Shown here: positions 11,152 to 21,901 of the stretch, piece after piece
Position numbering within the stretch: position 1 is the stretch's first letter
Layout of the letters: each line of letters opens with the position of its first letter
NCBI GenBank assembly: GCA_027603945.1
Contig: JADIIU010000001.1
Span: 434,001-498,000, forward strand
Reading direction: 5' to 3'
Length of the DNA: 64,000 bases
Source: Terramyces sp. JEL0728
Taxonomy: Eukaryota > Chytridiomycota > Chytridiomycetes > Rhizophydiales > Terramycetaceae
Translations under genes and position numbers: made by a program
Notes under the pieces: generated by a model
Databases searched by the model: none
Told to the model about the DNA's origin: nothing
The model's input: only the letters and a program-made list of their open reading frames with translations

Positions 11152-14100
11152 TTATTGAGAGAAAATATCTCCCATTTTAAGAAGACACACTTTGGTTAAA
11201 TCTATCAATTGAGCTTCTTCGTGGTATTCTTCTGTCCCAGATTCAAGCAACCACGAGCTTCCTGACATTACACTGAGAAATTCAATCAATTTGAAATATA
11301 GTTTGTACTGTATTGCAAGCGACGAGCACCAGATATACTCTTTCACTGCTGCGTCCGAGAGTTCTGAATTGAGAAAATAGTAACCTTTGGTCCGAGACAT
11401 TTGTTTAGGCGCTACACGCAATGTTTGGAGCCCTTTAAGTATATGCGTGACTTCAACATTTCGAAATCTAGAATTAAAGTGAATAACCTTGGAAGCGGCT
11501 GCTTTGCAGATTTGATACGGTCGCTAATGAACTCTGTCAACACTACTTTACACTTTTCAAAAACAATGGATTCTGCAATTCCAGCTACTCTCAACTGGGT
11601 TGCAGATGCTACGTAAGTTGTCAGAGTACCATTTTCTTTGACTGTTGCGATATCAAATAATGCCTCTATTGAGAAGATTGCAGTGTTTTCTTTCCACGGC
11701 TTTAAAATATGGGCATCTAACTTAAACGCTACATCATCAAACTCCACTTCCTTTGCTGGAAGAACACTCGGTGATCCAATCAAGGACATATTTGGTGTGT
11801 GACCTCCGCCAAGCGATTTGAAAGGCAGGGCTGGTAAAGGAGGGTTCAATTGATGTGAAGCCACTTTGGAAAGTATATTCAGTATTTCCTGACAATAGTC
11901 GGCCTCGATACCTGCATCTCCAAAGAACGCCAACATCTCCGTTTTCATAAATTTCAAGACTTGAATATCTATTGCTTCGTCTTCACTTAATTCCTCCGGT
12001 AGTAACCGGACCATAGGCTGACTGACTTGTTGTTAGATTCTGTTTAAACGAACCTGCTAGAAAGAACAAAATCTCCGCTAACGGAGATGACGCATTTATA
12101 TATTTGATCCAGTTTCCGCTTATCCATGGCTCCTATAAGATTAGAATTACCTCCTTTAGATTCTTTTAAAACTTGAAATGCTAAAGATATAATCTGTGCA
12201 CATATTTTTGCTGCCAATTTCCAAATCGGTGTGGGTTCTTTTGTCCCTGGCTGGGGACATCCATATTTGTATTTCATGGGAATCCCTAAGGATTTTATTG
12301 CAGATTCAAATGCTCCACTAGAAAGCAGCACTTTCATGTCTTCCTGTTGTTCAAATGCTAGAGGAAGTATGCCTAGACACTTTTTAGAAATTGCCATATA
12401 AGTATGCTTCTTTGGAAGGCCGGTGTTTGAAACTGGATTGGATACGTCCAAGAAACTATCATTGGTAGAGCCGAATGTAAGGAACGGAAAAAGAATGGCA
12501 TCGGAAACTGCAAACGAAATTATATCCTTTGAGTGCGGGATTGAGCTAAAATCTAATTTTCCAGAAACAAAGTCGAAAAAATAATTTTGCGTTGTAGTTG
12601 GAGTTTCTAAATCGTTCACAAAATCGGCTCTAATTCGAGTATTTGTAGCTCCAGGCGGGATTTTGGAATGATATAACAGCAGATCCTTCAAGTTATCGCT
12701 GATCCCCTGCAATTCCTGCTGCCCAACTAATGGTAAAATTGATGGGTACAGCTCAAATACTATTGAAAAGTAAATTGCCAAGCAATCCTGAGTGAATGGA
12801 CCGGAAATCAAATTAGGGTAGGTTCCATTGGCCCACTGTATCAAATTGAGATCTTTTCCATTGGACTTGTCTGCCTGATCGATAATACCTTGCCCTATTT
12901 GCACCCAGATACTGTAGAGTTCTTTCCACAAGTATTTCTGCTTTGATTGCACCTTTTCCATGTGCTCTGGAAAGTTTTTTGGGTACTGCGCCAATGTTCT
13001 TAAACTTTTTAACGCAGTAGAAGCAACGTCTTGGGAGTTTAGTAAACATGAAGACTTGATATAGTTCAAGAAGGTAATCCAGTCTTTGTCAAAATTTTCC
13101 CCCAGATCAATCAGGATAGGAAGAAAATCGACTAGCCACTTTGTGATTCCATTCAAAGTCAAGCTTTTTGATTCATCCCACTGCTTTTCAGTGTTCAGTT
13201 TCGAGCAATTTTGAGAGTTAAGGTTTTGAATTCTTTCAATCAGAGGGAATAAAACATAGGTTATGCACAATTCCCACGATTCCAAGGTAAGTCTTTGTCC
13301 GTTCATGCTAATTGTTCTGAATAGAGTCTGGTTTGCAGAATTACGAACTTCTGGCCTGTCGTCGGAACAAAGCTCAGATAGACTGTGCAACAGGTACATC
13401 CACAAACTGTCCATCGTTTTGGTGGAAAAGCTGGCTTTTGAAGGATTGAAATCCAAAAATGAAGATTTCAGAGATTCTTTCCGTAAGGGTTGTGGTGTTA
13501 CTTCAACTTCGTCGACAGGCTTTTCTTTTTCCAAATGCTGGCGCTTATTTAAAATGTAGTCGCAAATGGTCCAGAGTAGCCCAACAGCAGTTAGACTGAT
13601 GTTTAACTCGTCAGCGATAGCTCCAAATACCGACACCGTATCAATCAGCTTTGACAATCCTAGTGGGGAAAGAACAGATAGGAAGTCGGTACAGATAAGT
13701 TGTATGGATGGGAACCCCACTCTTATCAAACTGTTGTTCTTTGACGGGAAAGCGCCGTCCAGTGTTGCTGGGCTTTCGGTGATGCCTGTTGGGGAAGAAG
13801 ATTCCAGAATTGGCTTTAGGTTGCTGTCCTTCTTCTTTGGACTTGAAGATTTAACAGCCATATATATCAGATCAAAAATGAAATTCCAGCTAGCCTTGAA
13901 GTTTTGCCCGCTGTTTTGCAGCAACTTATTGACTATATCCAATCCACTCTTGCGAACATCTTGTAGCCATGGCAACTTTAAAGCCAGATTATCAGCTGGT
14001 GCAACTTCCAGATTTGGTATAGACCCTTCATTTGTGGTCGCAGATTCAAATGCCATTAAATTCAAAAGTGGGTCAATAATATGCAGTTCTACCTCTTCAT

Positions 14101-16620
14101 TTGAAAAAACTGGTTCGTTACTGGCAGAAATGAGCAATTCTCCAAAAACATAGCACGTCTGGTTACGAATAACTGCAGAGCAAGTGGAAGAATGCACTGT
14201 TTGTACAAGTTGATTTATCAGCAAATCAAAAATTGTGAAATCGCTTGGGTCTATCAATTTCCTAATATTTAATTGAGCGATTTCCAGTATCTTTGTAATT
14301 GCAAACGATTTTTCATTTGATACATCCTTGACGACAACACCTTGCGGGACGATTCCGTGTCCCGACATGGTTTCGTGCGCGAGGCGACATAGCGACCTGC
14401 AAAAATCGAGTAAAGGCTGTCTCTTCATTGTCGCAGTATTTTCGAATAGCTTTTTCAAAGAATCGCGGTACTGTACACCTTGTCCGTCAACGGGTTGGAT
14501 GTTTGGCACTTTGTTTGCATAACTCTCCATAAAAGTCAAAGTTGTTGACCTTAATCGCACACTTTCTTTTGCAGTTAAAGGTGGCAGCACTTCTCCAATA
14601 TTTGGACTTGATTCTAGTCTGCGAACAGATTTGTTTGGGGTTGAAATAAATGAGTCGTATAATTGAATTGTTTCTAGAACAGCAAACCAAATTTTTTGAT
14701 CCATTACATCGCTAAGGTTGCAGGCAGATTGGATCAAAGTGTTAAACAGCACGATATTTCTTTCAGAAAGTGTAACAGGTTGAGATCTACTGTGGAGTTG
14801 AGCAAAATCGAATGGTTCGATTTCTTTAGACGGCGCAGAAAAGTCTATGTAGCTTGGAATTTGTGAAGAAACACTGGTTTTGCATAGAGTGCCCAGGAAT
14901 GCATCTCTATAAGGCACCAACCCCAACAAACCTACAACCGTTGCAAACTTTTCAATCGCTTTTGCAGATTTCCCAAATATTGTTTCGTCCACAGAGGAAA
15001 CTGATAGCAGTGTTAATGCTGCAAATATTCCTGGAGCCACGGTGTTGGCCATTTCGATTGCCAAGAACACAGCTTCATTATTCTCGTCCTGAATCTTTTT
15101 GGCTTCGGCTTCGTCCAAGCTCCCGCCTGGTGAATGATGTATCACTGGAATGCTGAAATCATGTTGACAGTCGACAATGCTGGTTAGGATGCTATAAGCA
15201 AGGAATAAAGGATACGCATCTGGGAAAGGCGGCGGTTCCGGTTTATCCAATTGATCCAGACTATATTAAATTTATCATACCATAGGATCTTGACATTATC
15301 CTTGACACTAGATAGGAAAAATGAATCATTTCCCGACGGATCGCCTTTTTCTGGTGGATTGTAATAAAGCAAATAGTCTTTTGCTCCAAATAGCACTGCA
15401 GAAACTCCATTTACAATATCTAAATAGATATTTGCGCAGTGCTGGTTTTTGTCAAAAGTTTCAAACAAAGATCGTTGCAGCCCAGGTTCTTGAAACATTG
15501 CTTTGTAGCATTCTAGCACCAAAATCCGCTGCCACGCTGGGTAATTATCAGCATCAAGAATCTTTCCAAACATGGTCATGAATATTTCGCACGGCATTGG
15601 TATAATTGGCGAAAATTGTTTCACCATCGCTTTAATCAATCGGATAAGCCTAACAGTAAGAGGAAATTCTGCTTTTTCCGAAAATAGCTTGACAATCAAA
15701 GGACACACCTTGTCCTTAACAAGACCCAACAAATCTGGATACTAAATTAGAGCCAATATACTATCGTGAATAATTTTGGACAAGTTGAAATGATAGATTC
15801 AATGATTTCCAATCCCATAACTTTTTGTATTGAGTTCACCTTAAGAAACGAGCCCGCTTCGCCGTTGATCAATCCACATAGATCCTACGTTAGACCTTTT
15901 ATACTTGGAACAATACGAACGCGTCATTTTCATATAGCTTCAATGCGTTGTTGATTGGTTTTGAACTTTCTGTAATATCCTGCAGCTCGTTTGATCCTGG
16001 GTTGGCGCTATTTGCTTTCAGATCTACATTGAGAGCTGATTTACATTGACTGTAAAGTTTTTCGAAAGTATGCAAGACCAGTTGGCGGAACGTGGCAGAT
16101 GCGGTATTTCCTACAATGTTATTTTTGGAATCATGTAGGTGAAAACATAATAATAGCGCTTGTCCTAATAATTCGTCGTGGATTTGGTTGTAGTTCGTAA
16201 CCAGTGGCAATATAGTTTGCAAGATCTTTAATTGCAAGTCTTGCGAAGTTCCCATGATATCCGACAAAGATTTCAGAATAACCCCGATGGATGTCTCGTT
16301 AATAAAGAAATACTGGAGGAATAGCATTGTGTGAAATGAGTTTCTGAAAGCACCCAACCGAAATGGAAATCAGCTTTGGGTTTTTGGTATTGAATGAGAG
16401 CAAGAGTGGGGTAAGAGTTTCCTCAGTCTTTGACAGTTCTGATATTAACTATTCTTACCAGTCGAAACGCTTAAATTTCCTTCCTTGTAGGTTCTGATCA
16501 AATACAGCAACCGCTCAGCTGCCTACAATGAGTGAAAAATACGTCTTTGATTTCTGGATGCTTCTTTTTAGATTCGGTTGATAGGAGCATCAGCTCATTC
16601 TGCAAGAAAGTCGCCAGCAT
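11152..16620 (-). CDS. MON2: MON2-family DCB-HUS protein of endosome-Golgi traffic
   Basis: Nine exons give about 1765 aa. Introns are at 16523-16542, 16439-16458, 16295-16313, 15885-15904, 15742-15761, 15261-15280, 12022-12053 (32 nt) and 11468-11487; all but the 32-nt one are 19-20 nt. The start MLATFLQNELMLLS...KKKHPEIKDAAERLL matches the MON2 DCB start. The DCB/HUS region continues with LCFHLHDSKNNIVGNTASATFRQ and DLCGLINGE, and is followed by long alpha-helical repeats (HDS-like) to the end. It lacks a Sec7 domain, as expected. MON2 works with flippase and retromer partners at the trans-Golgi/endosome. It is the largest gene here, and all eight introns are needed to hold the frame. Confidence 0.92.
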
Positions 16621-16867
16621 TTCCTCTGAACGCGATGCTTAATTCCAAAAGGGAAAAATAGAAGCAAATTCAAAACTGCAATATTACTCACTACGACAGA
16701 TTATTTCGCTATTAGAATGCAGATGTAGTGGTTAAAATGAACGCCAAGCAAACACGCAGATGGCCCTAGATCCATATATAATAATTTTAAACTGCCAATT
16801 GATGATCTTTTATAACTGCAGGTATTAATGTATATTAACTGAATGTCCAAAAAGTTTATCCAAATAA

Positions 16868-17539
16868 ATGACAATCGCAAAAAGAATCCCCCGTCTCCCA
16901 AACCCAGCTTCAACTTGCTTTTTCCTTTGCGACCTTCAAGAACGCTTCCGATCAATCATTCATGCATGCCCACAAGTAATTCAGACGGCAAATAAAATGG
17001 TCCGAGCATCAGAAATACTCCAAATTCCATTGATTGTCACTGAACACTATCCTAAAGGTATTCCAGGAATAATGTAGCTCTCGGAAGCACCGTTCCAGAA
17101 ATTAATATCAGCTCTGCCAGTTTGGTGGCCGAAAAGACCAAATTCAGCATGTGGATTCCAAAAGTTGAAGATCATGTAAAATCGCTCAATACACAGACCG
17201 TAGTTTTGTTTGGAATCGAAGTAGTTGATAGATTAACTTAGTCGCATGTATGTATCTTGCAAACTACTTTGGATTTGTTGAGAAATGACATTGAAGTTTA
17301 TTTGGTGCTTGATGGAATTTCTTCATGCAATGAACCTGAAATGAAAGTCGCTATTGAAGTATTTTTCTTTAATTTAGCGTTTGCGTGGACATGGAGCTTA
17401 TATCACCACTTCAGAGTCGATCTTGTTCCAACTTATGGGCGATGCAACCCACAAAAACTTTAAAGAAATCTCTGGGTTAATTAAAGAAACCAAATCGGAT
17501 ACTTTACTTGGGCTCACCAAACTGATCTCTAACTTGTGA
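16868..17539 (+). CDS. Isochorismatase-like hydrolase (ISOC1/2 type)
   Basis: Four exons (introns 17058-17077, 20 nt; 17221-17241, 21 nt; 17359-17377, 19 nt) give 203 aa. The family triad can be placed: Asp in [11 protein letters not shown], Lys in AEKTKFSMW and Cys in [16 protein letters not shown]. The [13 protein letters not shown] block and the tail [21 protein letters not shown] agree with eukaryotic ISOC1/ISOC2 proteins. These are cysteine hydrolases of the isochorismatase superfamily whose substrate in animals and fungi is not settled. The second intron cuts the motif that carries the catalytic cysteine. The gene is divergent from MON2, with about 250 bp between start codons. Confidence 0.9.
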
Positions 17540-17561
17540 TTTGAATATACTTGATTTTATT

Positions 17562-19192
17562 TTAAAGCTTTGCCAATTTTGCAATTTCCGCCAGCAGCTG
17601 TTTGTCTTCATCTGTTACTCTGCGGTGAGGCAGAATAGAAGACCCTGCGGTGTGTCCAACCACATCCTTCTCCTGGATCGCCAATTCTCTGGCGATTACG
17701 TCTTTAACCCGAGGTTCACAGAAATTCCCTTGGCATTTACCCATTCCAGCTCTATAATTAGTCAATGCTACCTTGTTCTTCGTTTGACAGAATCAGTGTC
17801 TCTGCCTCCTATTGGTCTGCGAATGGCATCAACGATTTCTGCTTCCGTGACTTTTTCACACCTACAAATAATGTTCAAAGCTGGATCATCATTATCGATA
17901 GAGCCCTTAAAGGCATCAGTCTTTTTTATGATGATTGGTTTGCGGTATGGATTAAACTTTGGATTGATATGAACGTGGTCATTGTAATATTTGAAAAGTG
18001 CGCTACGAATAAGATCAGAAGCCATTTTTGCAATGGCAGGAGAGCTGGTTAATCCTGGAGAATCGATTCCTGCTACATTGATGAATCCTAGAGTGGTGAT
18101 ACTTTCCTCAATAATGAAATCACTCCTGGATGACTTGGCGCGTAGACCCGAATACGATGTAATAGCCATTGAAGCATCAAAACCGGGGACCGAGTGTCTA
18201 GCAGAGGTGATTATGAGCTTTAGAACCTCCCTTTGCGAAATGCAAGATTCCTCGGATCCTCGAGAAGTTGGACCAAGCAGCAAATTTCCATGAAAGGTTG
18301 GACTAACAAGAATGCCTTTACCCCTAATTTTTGAAGGCACAGGGAATAGTACATGCCTGGCCAAGTGTCCTTGGCTTTTTTCCAACAAAACATATTCACC
18401 CTTCCTAGGTACAATATAAAAGTTATTCGCACCAACCATTGCGGCAATTCTATCTGCCATCACTCCAGCGGCATTCACTACAATTTTCGACCTTATTGCC
18501 AAACCGAATCGTGCCATTCTCGTCAAAAAATGATTTCCAGTAGCTGAAGTTATTCCAGTTTCGTGAGTATCATTAGACACCATTTGAATATCAGTTACTT
18601 CATGCGAGAGCAAGAAATCTACCCCGTTCTGCTTTGCATTTTCAGCAAGTGCAATCGTGTATTCATAAGGGGAAACTATCCCTGCACAAGGACTATAGAG
18701 GGAGGCATATACCTGGGGGTTGACATGTGGTTCGCGAGCAATAGTTTCTTCCCTTGTGAGTATCTTTAATCCTTCAACACCATTCCTGTTTCCATTTTCC
18801 AGTAATTCCTCCAGCAAGCTTACTTCATCTTTTGAAAAGGCTAGCACCAATGAACCAATGTTCCGGAATCCAAAGTTTAATTCTTCATTTAACTGTCTAA
18901 ACATATGATTTCCCGTATGGCATAATTTTGATTTCAAAGTTCCGTGTTGGTCATCAAATCCAGCATGGATGATCCCACTATTCGATTTTGAAGCTCCTTG
19001 AGATACATCGGAACTCTTGTCAACTACGAGGACTTTAAGCTGGTATTTGGCTAATTCGCGAGCAATAGAACAGCCAATCACACCAGCACCAATGATTACT
19101 GCATCGTACAACTCAGCCTTTGGTTTGTTGCATCCTTTGGTACAATCCTTGCATTTTTCCTTGCTGATATCTTCAATATCACCACATTCCAT
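17562..19192 (-). CDS. GlpA-type FAD-dependent oxidoreductase with C-terminal BFD-like 2Fe-2S domain
   Basis: Two exons (intron 17752-17771, 20 nt) give 536 aa. A short Cys-rich N-terminus (CGDIEDISKEKCKDCTKGC) precedes the FAD-binding DAO domain with DAVIIGAGVIGCSIARELAK (GxGxxG). The C-terminal BFD-like [2Fe-2S] domain has CRCEKVTEAEI and, across the splice junction, RRTRAGMGKCQGNFC, giving the C-x-C...C-x4-C ligands. This fusion is typical of anaerobic-type glycerol-3-phosphate dehydrogenase/GlpA-like proteins of Firmicutes and of some anaerobic protists; it is not the usual fungal mitochondrial GUT2. Likely role: oxidation of glycerol-3-phosphate or a related 2-hydroxy compound. Bacterial ancestry followed by gain of a native mini-intron is my inference. 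Confidence 0.87.
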
Positions 19193-19324
19193 TTTTGGAA
19201 GAAATTCAAATCGAGGGAAAATGAAATGTTATAGAATATATTTTGCGAGCGATTAGCTACTCTTCTATTTCTCTTTTATTGCAGCTTGGCCTTCATACTT
19301 CCGAGGGGGCTTGTCTCGGTGACC

Positions 19325-20408
19325 ATGAATGAAAGCTGGTTTTACTTTTCGAAAATGGAAGAACTCCAAAGAGATTTGGACCAGTTGCAAATCGAAAACG
19401 AAAATTATCGAACCGAATTACAGAGGTTGCAAAACGAGCTGCAAAAGGAAAGATTGCGTGCCAATGAACTGGAAAAGCGGTTGGCAAGAGAGTTGTAAAT
19501 TGATTTAAACCTAGAAATAAGGAACTCCCGTTACCACCAGACCATAAGGTGTTCCATGTTCCAGTATCGTCTTCAGAGAGTATTGTAGTGGACCAAAAGT
19601 AATCTTGCTCTAATCAAGTGGAAAACCTGTAGATTCAGAAGGATATTTCAAACAGAGAGCAGTTGTTCCTAATCCACATGGCATTTACTCTATGGATTTA
19701 ACTCCTGGCAATCTTTTGGAGCGATTTCATAAACTGAAATCGGTTTACGGCTACGGGAAACTATCCAGCAGAATATTGACCTCTGTTGATGGTTACGACC
19801 CTAAAGCCAAGACCGCTATTGTTGATTACTATGCGAAAAAGATTGTTGAGAGAATCAGCAAGATTGGAAAGAACGCTGAAGAGAACAAGGAAATCCCACC
19901 ATATATCATTAACCGCTATGTAGATTACATGTTTGGAAAAACTCTTGGTTTGATCAATTTGGATGAATACATTGACTTGGCCTACAACTATAGAGACGAT
20001 ATTGTCAATCCACTAGAGCGTTTGCGCTTATTAGAACAATATGTAGAACGACAAAGCGGCACTAAAAAGATTGTCAACAAACTATTTGTAAAGGTGTTCC
20101 CTGCCCTTTCTGGTGTAACGGATAAGCTAGAGACGGCCAAGCTTCCATTGTATGATTTGGTCAATGCATATATTTCCCTTCGCCTGGCAATGCCTTTAGT
20201 ATCTCAGGCATTTCAGATCAAATTCCCTGATATGAAAGTAGGTATACCGCTTCCTTCAGACGAAAATGTAATCAAATCAGGCGGAGTGTTTGCCATCGGA
20301 ACTGCTGAAAATCCAAATCGCAGACTTGTGTTCTCGTATCTCTATCCTGGGTTTTATGAAGGAGAAAAGATTCTTGAAGTACCCGAAGTGTTGTGTTTCT
20401 CATACTAA
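19325..20408 (+). CDS. Unrecognised protein with N-terminal coiled coil
   Basis: Three exons (introns 19495-19514 and 19599-19618, both 20 nt) give 347 aa, or 337 aa if the next ATG at 19355 is used; the choice is open. Residues 10-58 are a strong heptad coiled coil (MEELQRDLDQLQIENENYRT...). The rest is a soluble mixed alpha/beta region with GIYSMDLTPGNLLERFHKLK and a helical stretch LDEYIDLAYNYRDDI. No signal peptide or membrane segment is visible. I do not recognise the family. The start is 132 bp from the start of the divergent oxidoreductase gene, so the two may share a promoter. Confidence 0.8.
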
Positions 20409-20431
20409 AGACATTTAACGAATTATTTATA

Positions 20432-21407
20432 TTAATTTACTTCCTTTCCCAACTTGGTTGTTTCTGAATCTTCCTCGTTCTGATCCTTTTCATCAAAATG
20501 AGAGGCGATATGGTCGATTATCGGCTCGCCGTGTTTGACACTCCATGATCTACGATTAGTATCAAGTACTTGAATTTTATAATCATGTCCGCATGCGCAA
20601 TCAGTGGGCGGGAGGGTACTATACCATATCTCTCCCACGGCAGTTGCATCAACTCGTGCATTATCTTTTCGTCATGCTCCAAATCTTTGCAGCTGTGGTA
20701 CTCCAGAGGTTCATCGTGTTCAAACACATGCGGCCAAGGCTTTTGGCCATGTAGCTTTTCAGCTTTACGGACAGGATAATCTTTCTTGCACAATAATGCG
20801 TTCCCGTAATTGATTACTGGGTCGTGACGGATATTCGCGTATAATATTAACTTGGTGAACATTGCCAGCGGTTTTGTATAAGGTTCCTCTGCCATCTGGA
20901 GCAGAATGGGTTTATTTTGGTCGTCATCCATCGCCAGGTCTACTCCTGACTTTCCTATTAGCATTTTTAACCCCCAATTGCGCAAAGATTTGCCAAAGAG
21001 CCAGTCCTGGTGCGCAGGTGGTAAATGAGGTGTTGATAACGCTATGAAATTCCTCGGCTTTAACCGGTCTGGGATAATATTTTCTTTGTACAATAACCCA
21101 ACCAAGCACCGGCCATATAGCCCCCCTATATTTAAATCAAACAAACCTAATGAGTGTCCCAGCATGGAGATTTCATTTATATCCTCGTACCTGCCAATGA
21201 AACTCTTAATCCATTTCAAATATCTTTCCGCACATTCCAATATTCCATCGTGGGAAAGTTTTTGGTTGCAAAGTGGTGCCTGAATGATGGTATCTTTTGG
21301 AGCTGCCTGATGGATCTTTTCGGCAATATAGTCCATATCGCTGGCATATCCGTTTACTCCATGAATCTTTTGAATTAGTTTGATTTTACCAGCAAGACCA
21401 AATGCAT
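20432..21407 (-). CDS. DUF676 (ROG1-like) putative serine esterase, single domain
   Basis: Four exons (introns 21367-21389, 23 nt; 21126-21146, 21 nt; 20550-20569, 20 nt) give 303 aa. The start ATG 21407 gives MHLVLLIHGVNGYASDMDYI, with the oxyanion HG. The 21-nt intron has no in-frame stop and is a multiple of three; removing it restores the nucleophile elbow GHSLGGLYGRCLVG. The C-terminus VKHGEPIIDHIASHF carries the likely catalytic His region. Family members (yeast ROG1, plant and animal FAM135/DUF676) are lipases or esterases acting on lipid droplets or membranes. The neighbouring divergent gene encodes three copies of the same domain, so the two form a local cluster. Confidence 0.9.
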
Positions 21408-21499
21408 TAATTTCCAGGGAGAAAGAAAAGAAACTTTGTTGGCTGTGATGGCGAACCGGGTTACACAAACGTGGTCATCTCCGCAACTCAATTGGAATC

Positions 21500-21827
21500 A
21501 TGTCAGAGTCCGCCAAGCTTAAGGATTCCTTTTTAGAATACACTATTGCTAGCACCGATACAATTCCGCTTCTTTCCGTTCAACTTGAACTGTAGTTCTC
21601 CCTTTCATTAGCCCATTGATACAGCCAGCTTTTTGGTGTGAGTGAATCTCAACAACTCTGATTGACCAACACTTGATCTTGACTGCATCCATAAGCGCCT
21701 GCTTTCGAACGGGAAAGTACCAGACATGAGCGTTGGTAGAAACAACTTAGAATCTAGCAAATGGAAACAGGCTGGCAACTCCAAATTGATATTACTACAG
21801 CAAATCCTGAATAAATTTAAATATTAA
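21500..21827 (+). CDS. Possible small unrecognised gene
   Basis: The spacer between the two esterase genes looks coding. From ATG 21500 it reads MSESAKLKDSFLEYTIASTD and on to a 20-nt intron-like segment at 21592-21611, after which LPLIQPAFW continues in frame. Near the 3' end the frame KWKQAGNSKLILLQQILNKF is open to TAA 21825-21827. The middle needs one longer intron (donor near 21639, acceptor near 21695) and perhaps one near 21738-21759, which I could not fix. I do not recognise the product. It could be a real gene of roughly 75 aa or more, or a decayed one. Confidence 0.4.
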
Positions 21828-21901
21828 TACCACCCCTTTGTGTTGCATAATCATGCTGCTTACTATCTGTGCGTTTTCCACTAATTTTTGAAAACCTTCC
21901 T

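Noticed and set aside
13566..14153. 195-codon plus frame inside MON2
   Set aside because: Antisense shadow of the MON2 exon; no independent domain.
21738..21752. A 15-nt intron GTAGAAACAACTTAG
   Set aside because: The segment is also open in frame without splicing and no protein homology demands its removal.
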